A program made the position numbers and the translations under genes. Below, one piece after another: positions 41,379 to 49,939 of a stretch of DNA of 64,000 nucleotides (position 1 is the first letter of the stretch; each line of letters begins with the position of its first letter). Location of the stretch: positions 62,001-126,000 of the forward strand of contig JBBTBX010000002.1 of the NCBI GenBank assembly GCA_038043465.1. The letters run 5' to 3'. Below the pieces are notes generated by a model that saw only the letters and a list, made by a program, of their open reading frames with translations, did no database searches and had not been told where the DNA came from. The stretch is from SXRF01 sp038043465 (GTDB taxonomy: Bacteria > Pseudomonadota > Alphaproteobacteria > Rickettsiales > SXRF01).

Positions 41379-41633
41379 CTAAGCAGCAACCACCGATACA
41401 AACATTTTCCCTTGAGCTTTTTCGCGGAATTCCACACGACCTTCAAGAGTAGCAAATATTGTGTGGTCAAGACCAATACCAACACCTGTTCCCGGATAAA
41501 CTTTAGTGCCACGCTGGCGGATTATGATGTTTCCAGGAATAACCATTTCCCCACCGAATTTTTTTACACCAAGGCGGCGACCATCAGAATCGCGACCGTT
41601 GCGTGAACTACCACCTGCTTTCTTATGTGCCAT
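41379..41633 (-). CDS. rpmA: 50S ribosomal protein L27
   Basis: An 84-residue bL27: MAHKKAGGSSRNGRDSDGRR, GVKKFGGEMVIPGNIIIRQR and HTIFATLEGRVEF. It sits near the peptidyl transferase centre. It follows rplU by 17 bp in the conserved rplU-rpmA operon. Confidence 0.98.
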   Translation of the reverse strand: MAHKKAGGSSRNGRDSDGRRLGVKKFGGEMVIPGNIIIRQRGTKVYPGTGVGIGLDHTIFATLEGRVEFREKAQGKMFVSVVAA

Positions 41634-41650
41634 GAGATGCTCCTTAAGCC

Positions 41651-41950
41651 TTAAGCTTTAATTTCTGTGATTTTTATTTCGGTCAAATACTGACGGTGAC
41701 CTTTTTTGCGGCGATAGTTGTGACGGCGACGCTTTTTAAAGACGATTACCTTATCATCACGGAACTGTTTAATTATCTCAACCAATACCTTAGCACCGGC
41801 GAGCATAGGCGCGCCAACCTTATTTCCTGCCATCAGGACTTCACCGATTTCCAGCTTGTCACCTGCCGCGCCTTCTAGCTTTTCCACGGAAATAACATCC
41901 CCGCTCGCGACTTTATATTGCTTTCCACCCGTACGAATAACTGCAAACAT
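41651..41950 (-). CDS. rplU: 50S ribosomal protein L21
   Basis: A 99-residue bL21 starting MFAVIRTGGKQYKVASGD, with the C-terminal VIVFKKRRRHNYRRKKGHRQ basic patch that binds 23S rRNA. It heads the rplU-rpmA operon and is preceded by a near-consensus promoter at 42022-42050. Confidence 0.98.
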   Translation of the reverse strand: MFAVIRTGGKQYKVASGDVISVEKLEGAAGDKLEIGEVLMAGNKVGAPMLAGAKVLVEIIKQFRDDKVIVFKKRRRHNYRRKKGHRQYLTEIKITEIKA

Positions 41951-42021
41951 GGCTTAATTCCCAACCAATAAACTATTGAACTGCAAAGAAAAATACTATT
42001 TCCTTGCGAAAATGAGCGCAG

Positions 42022-42050
42022 AATTTAGAAGATAACAGGCGGACTGTCAA
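42022..42050 (-). promoter_or_regulatory. Promoter of rplU-rpmA
   Basis: On the minus strand: TTGACA (complement of 42045-42050), 17-bp spacer, TAAATT (complement of 42022-42027). It would give a leader of about 65 nt before the rplU ATG. The rest of the 41951-42221 gap is AT-rich and presumably includes the eno promoter. Confidence 0.6.
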
Positions 42051-42221
42051 TAGTATTATTCCAATTTAGATTTGTTTTCTTGCTACATATGCAACAAATT
42101 AATAACTTTTAACTATACCATCAAGCTGAAATTCGATAGTTATATATTTAAAATCTTTGTGGAATATCCGTCAGAATATGCTACTTAAAGCTGACAAAAC
42201 CAATAATCAGGAGCAAAAACA

Positions 42222-43496
42222 GTGACCAGCATAGTGAATATTCATGCCCGCGAAATTATTGATAGCCGTGGAAATCCAACCGTTGAAGTAGATGTTGAAC
42301 TGGAAGATGGCGCGTTTGGTCGTGCTGCCGTTCCTTCTGGGGCTTCCACCGGTTCGCTTGAGGCATTGGAGCTGCGCGATGGCGATAAAAAACGCTACAA
42401 AGGCAAGGGCGTTAAAAAAGCGGTGGCGCATGTAAATAATGAAATCAGTGATGCTTTGCTTGGCTTTGATGCCACCAAACAAGTAAAAATCGATCAGGCT
42501 CTTCTTGATCTGGATGGTACGGAAAACAAAGGCAAGCTAGGCGCAAATGCAATACTCGGAGTTTCTTTGGCGGTTGCCAAGGCGGCAGCGCAATCATCTG
42601 GTTTGCCGCTATATCGTTATGTAGGCGGGGTAGGGGCTCATATCCTTCCTGTGCCGATGATGAATATCATAAACGGTGGGCAGCATGCCAACAACAAGCT
42701 GGACATCCAGGAATTTATGATTATGCCGGTGAATGCGAGGAGTATGAGCGACGCGATACGCATTGGCGCGGAAATTTTCCATGAACTGAAACATCGTTTG
42801 AGTGAGGAGGGATACAACACTGCGGTTGGCGATGAAGGTGGTTTTGCTCCGAATTTTGCTAAGGCTGATGAGGCTTTATCATTTATAATGAAAGCCATCG
42901 AAGGTGCTGGATATAAGGCAGGAAATGATATTGTTCTGGCTCTGGATGTGGCAGCAACCGAATTTTTCCATGACGGCAAATATGTTCTGGAAGGTGAGGG
43001 GAAAACCTTTGATTTTGGCAAGCTGCTTAAATATTATGAAACTCTGGTGAATCGTTATCCAATTGTATCAATTGAAGACCCGATGGCGGAGGACGATCAT
43101 CTGGGTTGGAAGGAAATCACCAATCTGCTTGGTAAAAAAATTCAGTTAGTTGGTGATGATTTGTTTGTCACTAATCCGGCTATTCTCGCTCAAGGAGTGG
43201 AGCAGGGGCTGGCTAATGCCTTACTCGTGAAAGTGAATCAGATTGGCACGCTTACGGAAACATTGCAGGCGGTGCAGTTGGCGCAGCGTTCCGGTTACCG
43301 CGCAATTCTTTCCCATCGCTCCGGCGAAACCGAGGATACGACCATAGCGCATCTGGCAGTTGCCACCAATTGCGGGCAGATTAAAACCGGCTCACTTTCT
43401 CGTTCTGATAGAATAGCGAAATATAATGAGCTGCTGCGCATTGAAGAGGAACTCGGTCACTCCGGGCATTACGCTGGTAGCGCAATTTTGCTGTAG
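42222..43496 (+). CDS. eno: Enolase
   Basis: A 424-residue enolase (2-phosphoglycerate to phosphoenolpyruvate). It starts at a GTG behind CAGGAGC. Motifs: AREIIDSRGNPTVEVDVELE, GASTGSLEALELRDGD, INGGQHANNKLDIQEFMIMP, DEGGFAPN, LALDVAATEF, EDPMAEDDHLGW, VGDDLFVTN, and LSHRSGETEDTTIAHLAVAT with the catalytic residues. Followed by a GC-rich hairpin and ftsB, the usual eno-ftsB order. Confidence 0.98.
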   Translation: MTSIVNIHAREIIDSRGNPTVEVDVELEDGAFGRAAVPSGASTGSLEALELRDGDKKRYKGKGVKKAVAHVNNEISDALLGFDATKQVKIDQALLDLDGTENKGKLGANAILGVSLAVAKAAAQSSGLPLYRYVGGVGAHILPVPMMNIINGGQHANNKLDIQEFMIMPVNARSMSDAIRIGAEIFHELKHRLSEEGYNTAVGDEGGFAPNFAKADEALSFIMKAIEGAGYKAGNDIVLALDVAATEFFHDGKYVLEGEGKTFDFGKLLKYYETLVNRYPIVSIEDPMAEDDHLGWKEITNLLGKKIQLVGDDLFVTNPAILAQGVEQGLANALLVKVNQIGTLTETLQAVQLAQRSGYRAILSHRSGETEDTTIAHLAVATNCGQIKTGSLSRSDRIAKYNELLRIEEELGHSGHYAGSAILL

Positions 43497-43503
43497 ACTC
43501 ACT

Positions 43504-43557
43504 AATCCCCTCTCCCTCTGGGAGATGCGCAACATATATGTTGCGGGGTGAGGGGTT
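43504..43557. repeat. GC-rich hairpin repeat after eno
   Basis: Palindrome AATCCCCTC-TCCC...GGGGTGAGGGGTT around an exact palindrome CGCAACATATATGTTGCG. CCCCTCTCCC/GGGTGAGGGG repeats of this kind are widespread in bacterial intergenic regions. Its position 8 bp after the eno stop suggests a role as a terminator or mRNA end-stabiliser, but there is no T-run. Confidence 0.7.
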
Positions 43558-43630
43558 CTAACTTTCTTCAATTCTATTATAAAATTTCCTCTTCCCAAAA
43601 TGGGTAAAAATCTTTATATTAGCCAGCCAT

Positions 43631-43969
43631 ATGACTAGATATTCCGTTAATTCCGATTTTCGCCAGCCAATACAGAAGCGTGCTATCAGCTCGCTTTTTT
43701 GTGTTCTGATATTATTTTACCTTGCTTTTCATGCAGTTAGCGGTGAGCGTGGCGTGTTTGCCATGATGCGCGAAAGTAGCAAATTAGACGCTTTGAAATC
43801 AGAACTTGCAGAAATAAAAACTAAGCGTGAATCACTGGAGAAAAAAGTTCAGAAACTCAGCCCCGGCAGCCTTGATCTAGACCTTCTGGATGAGCAATCC
43901 CGTCATGTTCTCGGCAGGGCAGGGAAAGGCGAAGCCGTAATATTTCTGGATGAAAAAGCTAAAAAATAA
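43631..43969 (+). CDS. ftsB: Cell division protein FtsB / DivIC family
   Basis: A 112-residue septum formation initiator protein with one membrane helix (about 18-37, SSLFCVLILFYLAFHAV) and a coiled coil (about 50-76, LDALKSELAEIKTKRESLEK), then the family DLLDEQSRHVLGRAGKGEAV. FtsB links FtsL and FtsQ in the divisome. Position after eno supports the call. Confidence 0.88.
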   Translation: MTRYSVNSDFRQPIQKRAISSLFCVLILFYLAFHAVSGERGVFAMMRESSKLDALKSELAEIKTKRESLEKKVQKLSPGSLDLDLLDEQSRHVLGRAGKGEAVIFLDEKAKK

Positions 43970-43978
43970 TGTTTTATT

Positions 43979-44383
43979 TTAATTAGCTGCGTGACAGTGG
44001 TGTTCGTGGCAATGGTTTTCACGCTCCTGTTGTAACCTGTCAGCATGGTTGCTATGCGTATTTTTTCCTCTGCCACATGCCTTTCTCCATTTATGGCTAT
44101 GCCTGTCAGGATGTTCTTCGTCACCGCATTCTGCGCTTAAGTCTTTTTCTTCCTGCTTACGCTTTTCATCAGCACCTAATTTTAATTTACCTAACAAACT
44201 GCCGTCATCGTGATCTTCGATCATTTTTCCATCAGCGCAGGCTGCCTTTACTTCCCTGAGTATACCAGCAGAATATTGAGTCGGATCAAAACCATTTCTC
44301 CTCAATTCCTGCACTTCATGCGATGTCAAGTGGACACCGTCAACGACCATCCCATCAGCTGATTCTTTTAATTCTTCCTGCAT
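43979..44383 (-). CDS. Hypothetical His/Cys-rich protein
   Basis: Not recognised. I use the internal ATG at 44383 (MQEELKESADGM, 134 residues). A longer frame to 44446 would add MDCFVSLAMTHYAEV, encoded by the MITE at 44401-44529, and is probably spurious or a recent addition. The body is acidic with a helix-hairpin-like VDGVHLTSHEVQELRRNGFD. The C-terminal 45 residues are rich in His, Cys, Arg (HPDRHSHKWRKACGRGK, ENHCHEHHCHAAN) and could bind metal. Convergent with ftsB. Confidence 0.6.
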   Translation of the reverse strand: MQEELKESADGMVVDGVHLTSHEVQELRRNGFDPTQYSAGILREVKAACADGKMIEDHDDGSLLGKLKLGADEKRKQEEKDLSAECGDEEHPDRHSHKWRKACGRGKNTHSNHADRLQQERENHCHEHHCHAAN

Positions 44384-44400
44384 TCCATTATCCAAACATA

Positions 44401-44529
44401 AGACCTCTGCATAATGCGTCATTGCGAGTGAAACGAAGCAATCCATTTTTCTATGATGCTTGATTTTACTGGATTGCCGCGAAGGCTACGCCTTCTCGCA
44501 ATGACGAAAAATGCATTATGCAGAGGTCT
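44401..44529. mobile_element. MITE-like palindromic element
   Basis: 129 bp, nearly identical in layout to 9081-9209: AGACCTCTGCATAATGCGT at the left and its complement at the right with one difference (ATGCATTATG). TA flanks both ends, which would fit a TA target duplication typical of IS630/mariner-type elements. It lies 17 bp upstream of the start of the His-rich gene and could supply its leader. Confidence 0.88.
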
Positions 44530-44794
44530 TAACATAATTATCAATTCTCACATATTAGCAAATTTTGGCGCGTATTGTATGAAGGTTATATGAAGGTAAT
44601 TGCTACAGTTTTATGACAATTTTCCTACTTCCAGACCATCAGCAATTACAATAGCTTATATAACATCTCTGTATAATAAAATCTCTTCTGATATTCCATT
44701 GCGGAATAAATCTTAAGTTATTTTGTGTTGTACAAAGGTTAATTGGTTAAAAAAATGCAACATAATCTAACATTAAAATAGGAATTTTAAGCAT

Positions 44795-44905
44795 ATGAAA
44801 ATATCAACATATTGGAATTCAATAAAAAACTTCTTAAATAGAGTAAAAAATACCGTAAAGAAACGCTGCAAAACGCTTTTAAACAGCATCAAAGCGAAGA
44901 AATGA
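44795..44905 (+). CDS. Small cationic amphipathic peptide ORF, 36 residues
   Basis: Starts MKISTYWNSIKNFLNRVKNT and continues with KKRCKTLL and a Lys-rich end. An AGGAAT ribosome site lies 9 bp before the ATG. About 11 residues are Lys/Arg and none is acidic; spacing of hydrophobic residues suggests an amphipathic helix. The 44530-44794 gap upstream contains only AT-rich sequence and possible promoters. Translation is unproven. Confidence 0.4.
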   Translation: MKISTYWNSIKNFLNRVKNTVKKRCKTLLNSIKAKK

Positions 44906-44914
44906 TAGGTATTC

Positions 44915-45005
44915 GTCATTGCGAGAAGCAACAAAGTGCGACGAAGCAATCCATATCTATAATTATGGACTGCCACGCATTTCAAAGGAAATGCTCGCAG
45001 TGACG
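44915..45005. repeat. GTCATTGCGAG palindromic repeat, solo copy
   Basis: Arms GTCATTGCGAGAAGC...GAAGCAATCC and GGACTGCCACGC...GCTCGCAGTGACG, without the MITE terminal repeats. It sits 12 bp beyond the rpoN stop codon and may be the 3' structure of the rpoN transcript. Confidence 0.8.
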
Positions 45006-45017
45006 AGTTCAAACAAC

Positions 45018-46523
45018 TCACATCATTGCACTCAGCTTCTCTCTTTTCCGTTTCGGTGACGATGCGATTCCGAGAGCCTCACGATATTTAGCGACGGTGC
45101 GACGGGCGACGGTAATATTGCGCTCCTTGAGGAGTTCAACAATATCATCATCGAGCAGGATTTCATCCGCCGATTCTTTGGCAATCATTTCGGAAATGAA
45201 ATGTTTTACCGTCTGGCTGGAGAAATCTTCGCCACCGCCTTGGGCGCGGGCGAGGGAGGAGGTGAAGAAATATTTAAGCTCAAATGTTCCGCGCGGACAG
45301 AGCAGATATTTCCCGTTGGTAACGCGTGATATTGTGCTTTCATGATAACCGGTTTCGGCGGCAATATCCTTCAGCGTCATCGGTTTCATATAGCGCACAC
45401 CGAGGCGGAAAAACGCGTCTTGTTGCTTCACCAGTTCGCTCGCCACTTTCAGCATGGTCTGGGCGCGTTGTTCCAGCGCACGCACCAGCCAGTTGGCGGT
45501 GCCGAATTGTTCACTCAGGTAATCCTTGTCTTTTTTATTTTTTGTCTCGCTGGTAACTTTTTTATAGAAGCGTTTATTGACCATTATTTTAGGGAAATTG
45601 CCCATATTAAGTTCGATATGCCAGTTACCATCGGGCGTACGGCGTACAAAAATATCCGGCTCTAAAGTCTGCGATATTTCGTGGATGAATCCGCTGCCCG
45701 GCTTGGGGTTAAGTTTGCGGATTTCTGCTATCATTTCACGCAAATCTTCTTTATCCACGCCACATTTTTTTTGCAGTTCATCAAATTTGCTATCGGCAAG
45801 CAGGTTCAAATTAGCAAGTAATTTTTGCATTGCCGGGTCGAGGCGGTTTTTTTCTTTAAGCTGCAAACTCAGGCAATCGCTGAGGTTGCGGGCGCAAATT
45901 CCAACCGGATCAAATCCCTGCAATATAGCAAGGACTTCATCAATTTCTTTCATTTCAACGCCAAATGTTTCGCATAGTGGAGTGAGATCCTCCTTGATGT
46001 AACCCGCGTCATCCACCAGATCTATCAGATGCGCGCCAATCAGCCGTTTAGCCGGTTCATGCACATCAACCTGCAACTGTTCCAGCAAATGTTCGCGCAG
46101 GGAAATCCCCGCTGAAGGATTATCATCAATGCTGCGCGCGTCATCCTCGGAATCATAGCCGGACGAATTTCCACTCGAACCTTGGTCATAACGCAGATAG
46201 TCGGTTTCTATGCTTTCGTTGTCATCCCAGCTTTCACCAAAATTTTCATCTGCCTGCATATCTGCGGAAAAATTTTCATCGCTGTTGAAATCCGCCTCAC
46301 GCGGTTCATCACTATTTTCTTTGGCAGGAGATTCAAGCTGTGAGTCAGGTGTCTCACTTGCTTCCGGCTCTTCCTGCGTAAGAAAAGGGTTTTCTTCTAA
46401 TGCCTGTTCTACAAACTCACGCAGCTCAAGCGAATTACATTGCAACAGCTTTATCGACTGCTGTAATGCCTGCGTCATTACCAGCGATTGACCTTGCCTG
46501 AGTTCGAGTTTTGGTGCGTTCAT
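45018..46523 (-). CDS. rpoN: RNA polymerase sigma-54 factor RpoN
   Basis: A 501-residue RpoN. Region I: LELRQGQSLVMTQALQQSIK with LLQCNSLELREFVEQALEENP; an acidic linker of about 100 residues; core-binding domain (LREHLLEQLQVDVHEPAKRL, AILQGFDPVGICARNLSDCL); HTH (PMTLKDIAAETGYHESTISR) and the RpoN box ARRTVAKYREALGIASS. It directs transcription from -24/-12 promoters with enhancer-binding proteins. It follows lptB, kept apart by a heptamer hairpin. Confidence 0.97.
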   Translation of the reverse strand: MNAPKLELRQGQSLVMTQALQQSIKLLQCNSLELREFVEQALEENPFLTQEEPEASETPDSQLESPAKENSDEPREADFNSDENFSADMQADENFGESWDDNESIETDYLRYDQGSSGNSSGYDSEDDARSIDDNPSAGISLREHLLEQLQVDVHEPAKRLIGAHLIDLVDDAGYIKEDLTPLCETFGVEMKEIDEVLAILQGFDPVGICARNLSDCLSLQLKEKNRLDPAMQKLLANLNLLADSKFDELQKKCGVDKEDLREMIAEIRKLNPKPGSGFIHEISQTLEPDIFVRRTPDGNWHIELNMGNFPKIMVNKRFYKKVTSETKNKKDKDYLSEQFGTANWLVRALEQRAQTMLKVASELVKQQDAFFRLGVRYMKPMTLKDIAAETGYHESTISRVTNGKYLLCPRGTFELKYFFTSSLARAQGGGEDFSSQTVKHFISEMIAKESADEILLDDDIVELLKERNITVARRTVAKYREALGIASSPKRKREKLSAMM

Positions 46524-46525
46524 TG

Positions 46526-46616
46526 TGGTGATTGGTGGATAGTGAATAGTGGTTGGTGAATGGTGAATGGATTACGGATAGCACAAAACACCATCCACTG
46601 TCCACTATCCACCAGC
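46526..46616. repeat. Heptanucleotide array with inverted arm, lptB-rpoN gap
   Basis: Units TGGTGAT, TGGTGGA, TAGTGAA, TAGTGGT, TGGTGAA, TGGTGAA, TGGATTA, CGGATAG, then after CACAAAA an inverted set around CACCATC, CACTGTC, CACTATC, CACCAGC. The two sets can pair as a long imperfect hairpin. The array fills nearly the whole gap and ends 3 bp before the lptB stop codon. Confidence 0.85.
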
Positions 46617-46619
46617 AAA

Positions 46620-47444
46620 TTACAAACTAAACCTTTCACCAAGATAAACCCGGCGCACATCAACATTATTCACGATTTCCGAAGGTGTTCCTTCCATCAG
46701 CACACGACCATCATGCATGATATAAGCGCGGTCGATAATGTCCAGAGTCTCGCGTACATTGTGGTCAGTGATAAGTACACCGATACCACGGTTTTTCAGA
46801 TGCTTTACCAGCACCCGCACCTCATCAACCGCGATAGGGTCAATACCTGCCAAAGGTTCATCAAGCAGGATAAACGCCGGACGGCTGGCGAGGGCGCGGG
46901 CGATTTCAACACGCCGGCGTTCACCGCCAGAAAGGGTAACGCCTTGTGCAAGACGCAAATGAGTTATCGAAAATTCGGCAAGCAGTTCATCAAGCTGAGC
47001 ATGGCGCGAATCAACATTTTTCTCATGAATCTCCAGCACTGACAAAATATTCTGCTCAACAGTCAGGCCACGAAAAATTGAAGCTTCCTGCGGCAGATAA
47101 CCAATTCCCTGCCTAGCGCGGCGATACATAGGCAGACGGGTTATGTCCTCGCCATCCAGCATTATCCTTCCCATGTCTGGCTGGATAAGCCCGGTAATCA
47201 TGTAAAAGCATGTGGTTTTACCGGCTCCGTTTGGCCCAAGCAGACCAACCGCTTCACCGCGGCGCACACTAAGACTTACATCACGCACTACAGGGCGACC
47301 GCCATATCTTTTGCCGATATGCGAAACTTCAAGCCCATTGCTGGTAGCAATCAGTCTGGGCGTATTGCTATCAACAAAATCCTGAGGAAAATCGGCAGCA
47401 TTACCCGACGAACCGCCACTTTTATTATTTTTTAAATTTGCCAT
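46620..47444 (-). CDS. lptB: LPS export ABC transporter ATPase LptB
   Basis: A 274-residue ABC ATPase. Walker A GPNGAGKTT, Q-loop YLPQEASIFRGLTVEQN, signature LSGGERRRVEIARAL, Walker B FILLDEPLAGIDP, H-loop ITDHN. The first 30 residues are a polar Asn/Gly/Ser extension not seen in typical 240-residue LptB. With LptFGC it powers LPS transport. Position in lptC-lptA-lptB-rpoN is conserved in proteobacteria. Confidence 0.96.
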   Translation of the reverse strand: MANLKNNKSGGSSGNAADFPQDFVDSNTPRLIATSNGLEVSHIGKRYGGRPVVRDVSLSVRRGEAVGLLGPNGAGKTTCFYMITGLIQPDMGRIMLDGEDITRLPMYRRARQGIGYLPQEASIFRGLTVEQNILSVLEIHEKNVDSRHAQLDELLAEFSITHLRLAQGVTLSGGERRRVEIARALASRPAFILLDEPLAGIDPIAVDEVRVLVKHLKNRGIGVLITDHNVRETLDIIDRAYIMHDGRVLMEGTPSEIVNNVDVRRVYLGERFSL

Positions 47445-47465
47445 AATAATTTACCATCAATATGC

Positions 47466-48065
47466 TTATTTCTTTTCCGAATTATTTTTATCATCAGGAA
47501 TAAATAACGCCTTAACCCTCTGCGGTTTGCCAGTTGTTCCAGTTTCAGTTGCCGAAACTCCGGCATTTAATTCGCTCTTCCCAGTCTTGAAATCATAGAC
47601 CAGCTTGTCGCCTTTAAGAACGTTTTTATCGCGCGTGAGAACCACATTGCCATTCAGATAAACTTTGTTGTTAACAACGTCATATAATCCATTTTCACCT
47701 TTGGCGGTTTCCTGTGGAGTGCTTAAGAAAACATTGTTTTCCACAACAATTTTTTCAATTGAACTCTTAGCAGGCGTAACAGAAGCCGCTTTCTTTTCAG
47801 TCTTGCTATCATTGTTGGAAGTTTCTTGTCCTTTATAAAAAACAGTCATTTTTTCTGATTTTATACGGACATCACCCTGTACAGCTATGACATGACCAGT
47901 AAAAATTGCTTTATTATTTTGTTGTAGAACTTGGAGAGCGTCAGATGTTATTTCTATAGGGGAATTGGATTTAAGCTTTGCTGGTAGCGCAGAATCAGCC
48001 GCAAACGAACCGGATGCATAAAGCATCGTACAAAATAAAATAAATGTAATTTTAAAACTTTGCAT
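47466..48065 (-). CDS. lptA: Periplasmic LPS-bridge protein LptA
   Basis: A 199-residue LptA/OstA-domain protein with a signal peptide (ITFILFCTMLYASGSFA) and the beta-jellyroll core SNSPIEITSDALQVLQQNNKA then FTGHVIAVQGDVRIKSEKM and NGLYDVVNNKVYLNGNVVLT. A Ser/Lys/Ala-rich insert sits at about 80-105. It forms the periplasmic bridge carrying LPS between LptC and LptD. LPS synthesis is therefore implied. Confidence 0.93.
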   Translation of the reverse strand: MQSFKITFILFCTMLYASGSFAADSALPAKLKSNSPIEITSDALQVLQQNNKAIFTGHVIAVQGDVRIKSEKMTVFYKGQETSNNDSKTEKKAASVTPAKSSIEKIVVENNVFLSTPQETAKGENGLYDVVNNKVYLNGNVVLTRDKNVLKGDKLVYDFKTGKSELNAGVSATETGTTGKPQRVKALFIPDDKNNSEKK

Positions 48066-48114
48066 AACTGGTTTCTATTTTAACAACTGTTATTATTAGC
48101 GCTATAGCTTATTA

Positions 48115-48936
48115 TTATTTTTTAACTGGCGGCTTAGTTTTTTTAGTATTTTTATCCTTTGTATTAACCTTGGTTTTTTTAGTAGCTTTTGTTTTATTGT
48201 TTTTTCCAGCCTTGACTTTGCTATCGTCAGCCTTCTTTTTAACCACGGCAGGCTTCTTTGTATCCGGCTTTTTAACCGCTGTTTTATTATGCTTTGCAGG
48301 CAGTTTTTTGCTGGCAACAGGTTTCTTTACTGCTGCCTTATTAGTAACCTTCCTATCTGGATACAACAACATTCTTACGGAATCATTAAAATTTATAATA
48401 TTCCCCCGTTCAGCAACGGAAAATCTTTTGGATTGTATAGTACCCGCCACACCGTTTCCTTCGATACTACGGTCACCAGTTACCGTTCCTTTGGCGATAT
48501 CAATATGAGCGCGGTCGGTGCGGAACTGATAACCACCCTCGTAAAAAACCTCAACTCCCTTCAGAAGCTCCATTTGTCTGGTGGTTGTATTAAGAACTCC
48601 GGAGCCAGCTTTTAAAGCAACCCAAGCGTTATTATCACTAGTCATGTCGGCACTGACATTTTCTAATAATACCGTGTCCTTATCTTGCTGTAATGCGCTG
48701 TCCGCCTCCACAGTGAATGGGCGGTTATGAACATCAACGCCATGATAGCGCGGTTTCTGCATTATGCTCTGGAGTTCCTCGCTTTTTGGCACGTTGGTAA
48801 ATACCATGCGTCCACCATTATCAGCAGTATTATTCGAGGCTATCCAAACCACCATCCCTATTATGCCGGCTGATAATATCCACAAGAAGTTTTTACCCAG
48901 GAAAACAAAACGTGTGTATTTTGCCATCGATGTCAT
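48115..48936 (-). CDS. lptC: LPS transport protein LptC with Lys-rich tail
   Basis: A 273-residue bitopic LptC. N-terminal membrane helix (FLWILSAGIIGMVVWIASN) and the OstA-like domain (KPRYHGVDVHNRPFTVEADS, VEVFYEGGYQFRTDRAHIDI). From about residue 196 there is a 78-residue tail made mostly of Lys, Thr, Val, Ala and Pro (e.g. KKPVASKKLPAKHNKTAVKK), H1-histone-like, in the periplasm. Typical LptC is about 190-220 residues, so the tail is extra. Start may be codon 1 or Met4. It starts 2 bp after kdsD. Confidence 0.9.
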   Translation of the reverse strand: MTSMAKYTRFVFLGKNFLWILSAGIIGMVVWIASNNTADNGGRMVFTNVPKSEELQSIMQKPRYHGVDVHNRPFTVEADSALQQDKDTVLLENVSADMTSDNNAWVALKAGSGVLNTTTRQMELLKGVEVFYEGGYQFRTDRAHIDIAKGTVTGDRSIEGNGVAGTIQSKRFSVAERGNIINFNDSVRMLLYPDRKVTNKAAVKKPVASKKLPAKHNKTAVKKPDTKKPAVVKKKADDSKVKAGKNNKTKATKKTKVNTKDKNTKKTKPPVKK

Positions 48937-48938
48937 AA

Positions 48939-49898
48939 CTATGCCACGCCAGCACGCAGACAGTCATGAATATGGATTATTCCTACAGGGCTTTCCGCAT
49001 CAGTTACAAACAGGCTGGTAATTGAATGTTGGTTCATGATTGCCAGTGCTTCCGCCGCCAGTGCTTGCGGACGGATGGTAAGCGGGCTGACTTTCATCAC
49101 ATTTTTTGCGAGGTTTTCCAGCAAATTCTGGTGCATATGCCTACGTAAATCACCATCGGTTATGATACCTGCTAATTTATTAGCCTTGCTAACAACGCCA
49201 GCACAGCCAAAGCGTTTGGAGGTCATGATGAGCAGCACGTCGCGCATAACATCATCTTCCTGAACCAGCGGCAATTCGTCGCCACCATGCATTAAATCGG
49301 AAACACGGATAAATGCTTTGCCAAGTTTACCGCCCGGGTGAAAAACCGAGAAATCCTGTTTGCTGAAACCACGCCTTTTCACCAGCGCAACGCTTATTGC
49401 ATCACCAATAGCCATCATCATGGTGGTGGAGGTGGTTGGTGCGCCAGTGTCACACGCTTCTGGAATTTCAGGCAGAACCACGGCAATATCAGCAGCCTCA
49501 ACCAACATAGAACCTTGCCGTCTTACCACTCCCACCAAAGGTATTGAAAAACGCTTACAGTAAGCTATTACATCGGAAAGCTCAGCGGTTTCACCAGAAT
49601 TCGATAATGCCAGAACAACATCATCTTTGGTGATCATTCCCATATCGCCGTGACTTGCCTCGGCCGGATGGACAAAATGTGCAGGCGTGCCAGTGGAAGC
49701 CATGGTAGCGGCGATTTTTTTAGCAACATGCCCGCTCTTGCCCATGCCGGTTACAATAACCCTGCCTTTGATGCTGGCAATCAGGGATACTGTCGCAGCG
49801 AATTTATCACCAAGGCTGTCTGCCAGAGCTTCAAGACCCTTTATTTCCTGGCCTAAAACAGCCTTGCCGTGGCTTATATCCTGATTTTTATTTATCAT
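48939..49898 (-). CDS. kdsD: Arabinose-5-phosphate isomerase KdsD/KpsF
   Basis: A 319-residue enzyme making arabinose-5-phosphate for Kdo. SIS domain: GKSGHVAKKIAATMASTGTP, EASHGDMGMI, ALSNSGETAEL; then two CBS domains (MHGGDELPLVQEDDVMRDVL, ITDGDLRRHMHQNL, MNQHSITSLFVTD). First gene of kdsD-lptC-lptA-lptB-rpoN, giving Kdo and LPS export together. Confidence 0.96.
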   Translation of the reverse strand: MINKNQDISHGKAVLGQEIKGLEALADSLGDKFAATVSLIASIKGRVIVTGMGKSGHVAKKIAATMASTGTPAHFVHPAEASHGDMGMITKDDVVLALSNSGETAELSDVIAYCKRFSIPLVGVVRRQGSMLVEAADIAVVLPEIPEACDTGAPTTSTTMMMAIGDAISVALVKRRGFSKQDFSVFHPGGKLGKAFIRVSDLMHGGDELPLVQEDDVMRDVLLIMTSKRFGCAGVVSKANKLAGIITDGDLRRHMHQNLLENLAKNVMKVSPLTIRPQALAAEALAIMNQHSITSLFVTDAESPVGIIHIHDCLRAGVA

Positions 49899-49939
49899 CC
49901 CTAAAGCCTAATCCCCAAAGCCTAATCCCTAAATTCAAC
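49898..49939. repeat. Heptanucleotide array between rnd and kdsD
   Basis: Units TCCCTAA, AGCCTAA, TCCCCAA, AGCCTAA, TCCCTAA, ATTCAAC filling the gap between the RNase D stop and the kdsD start. Confidence 0.8.

Noticed and set aside
43504..43557. GC-rich hairpin after eno as a rho-independent terminator
   Set aside because: Strong stem but no following T-run; called a repeat instead.
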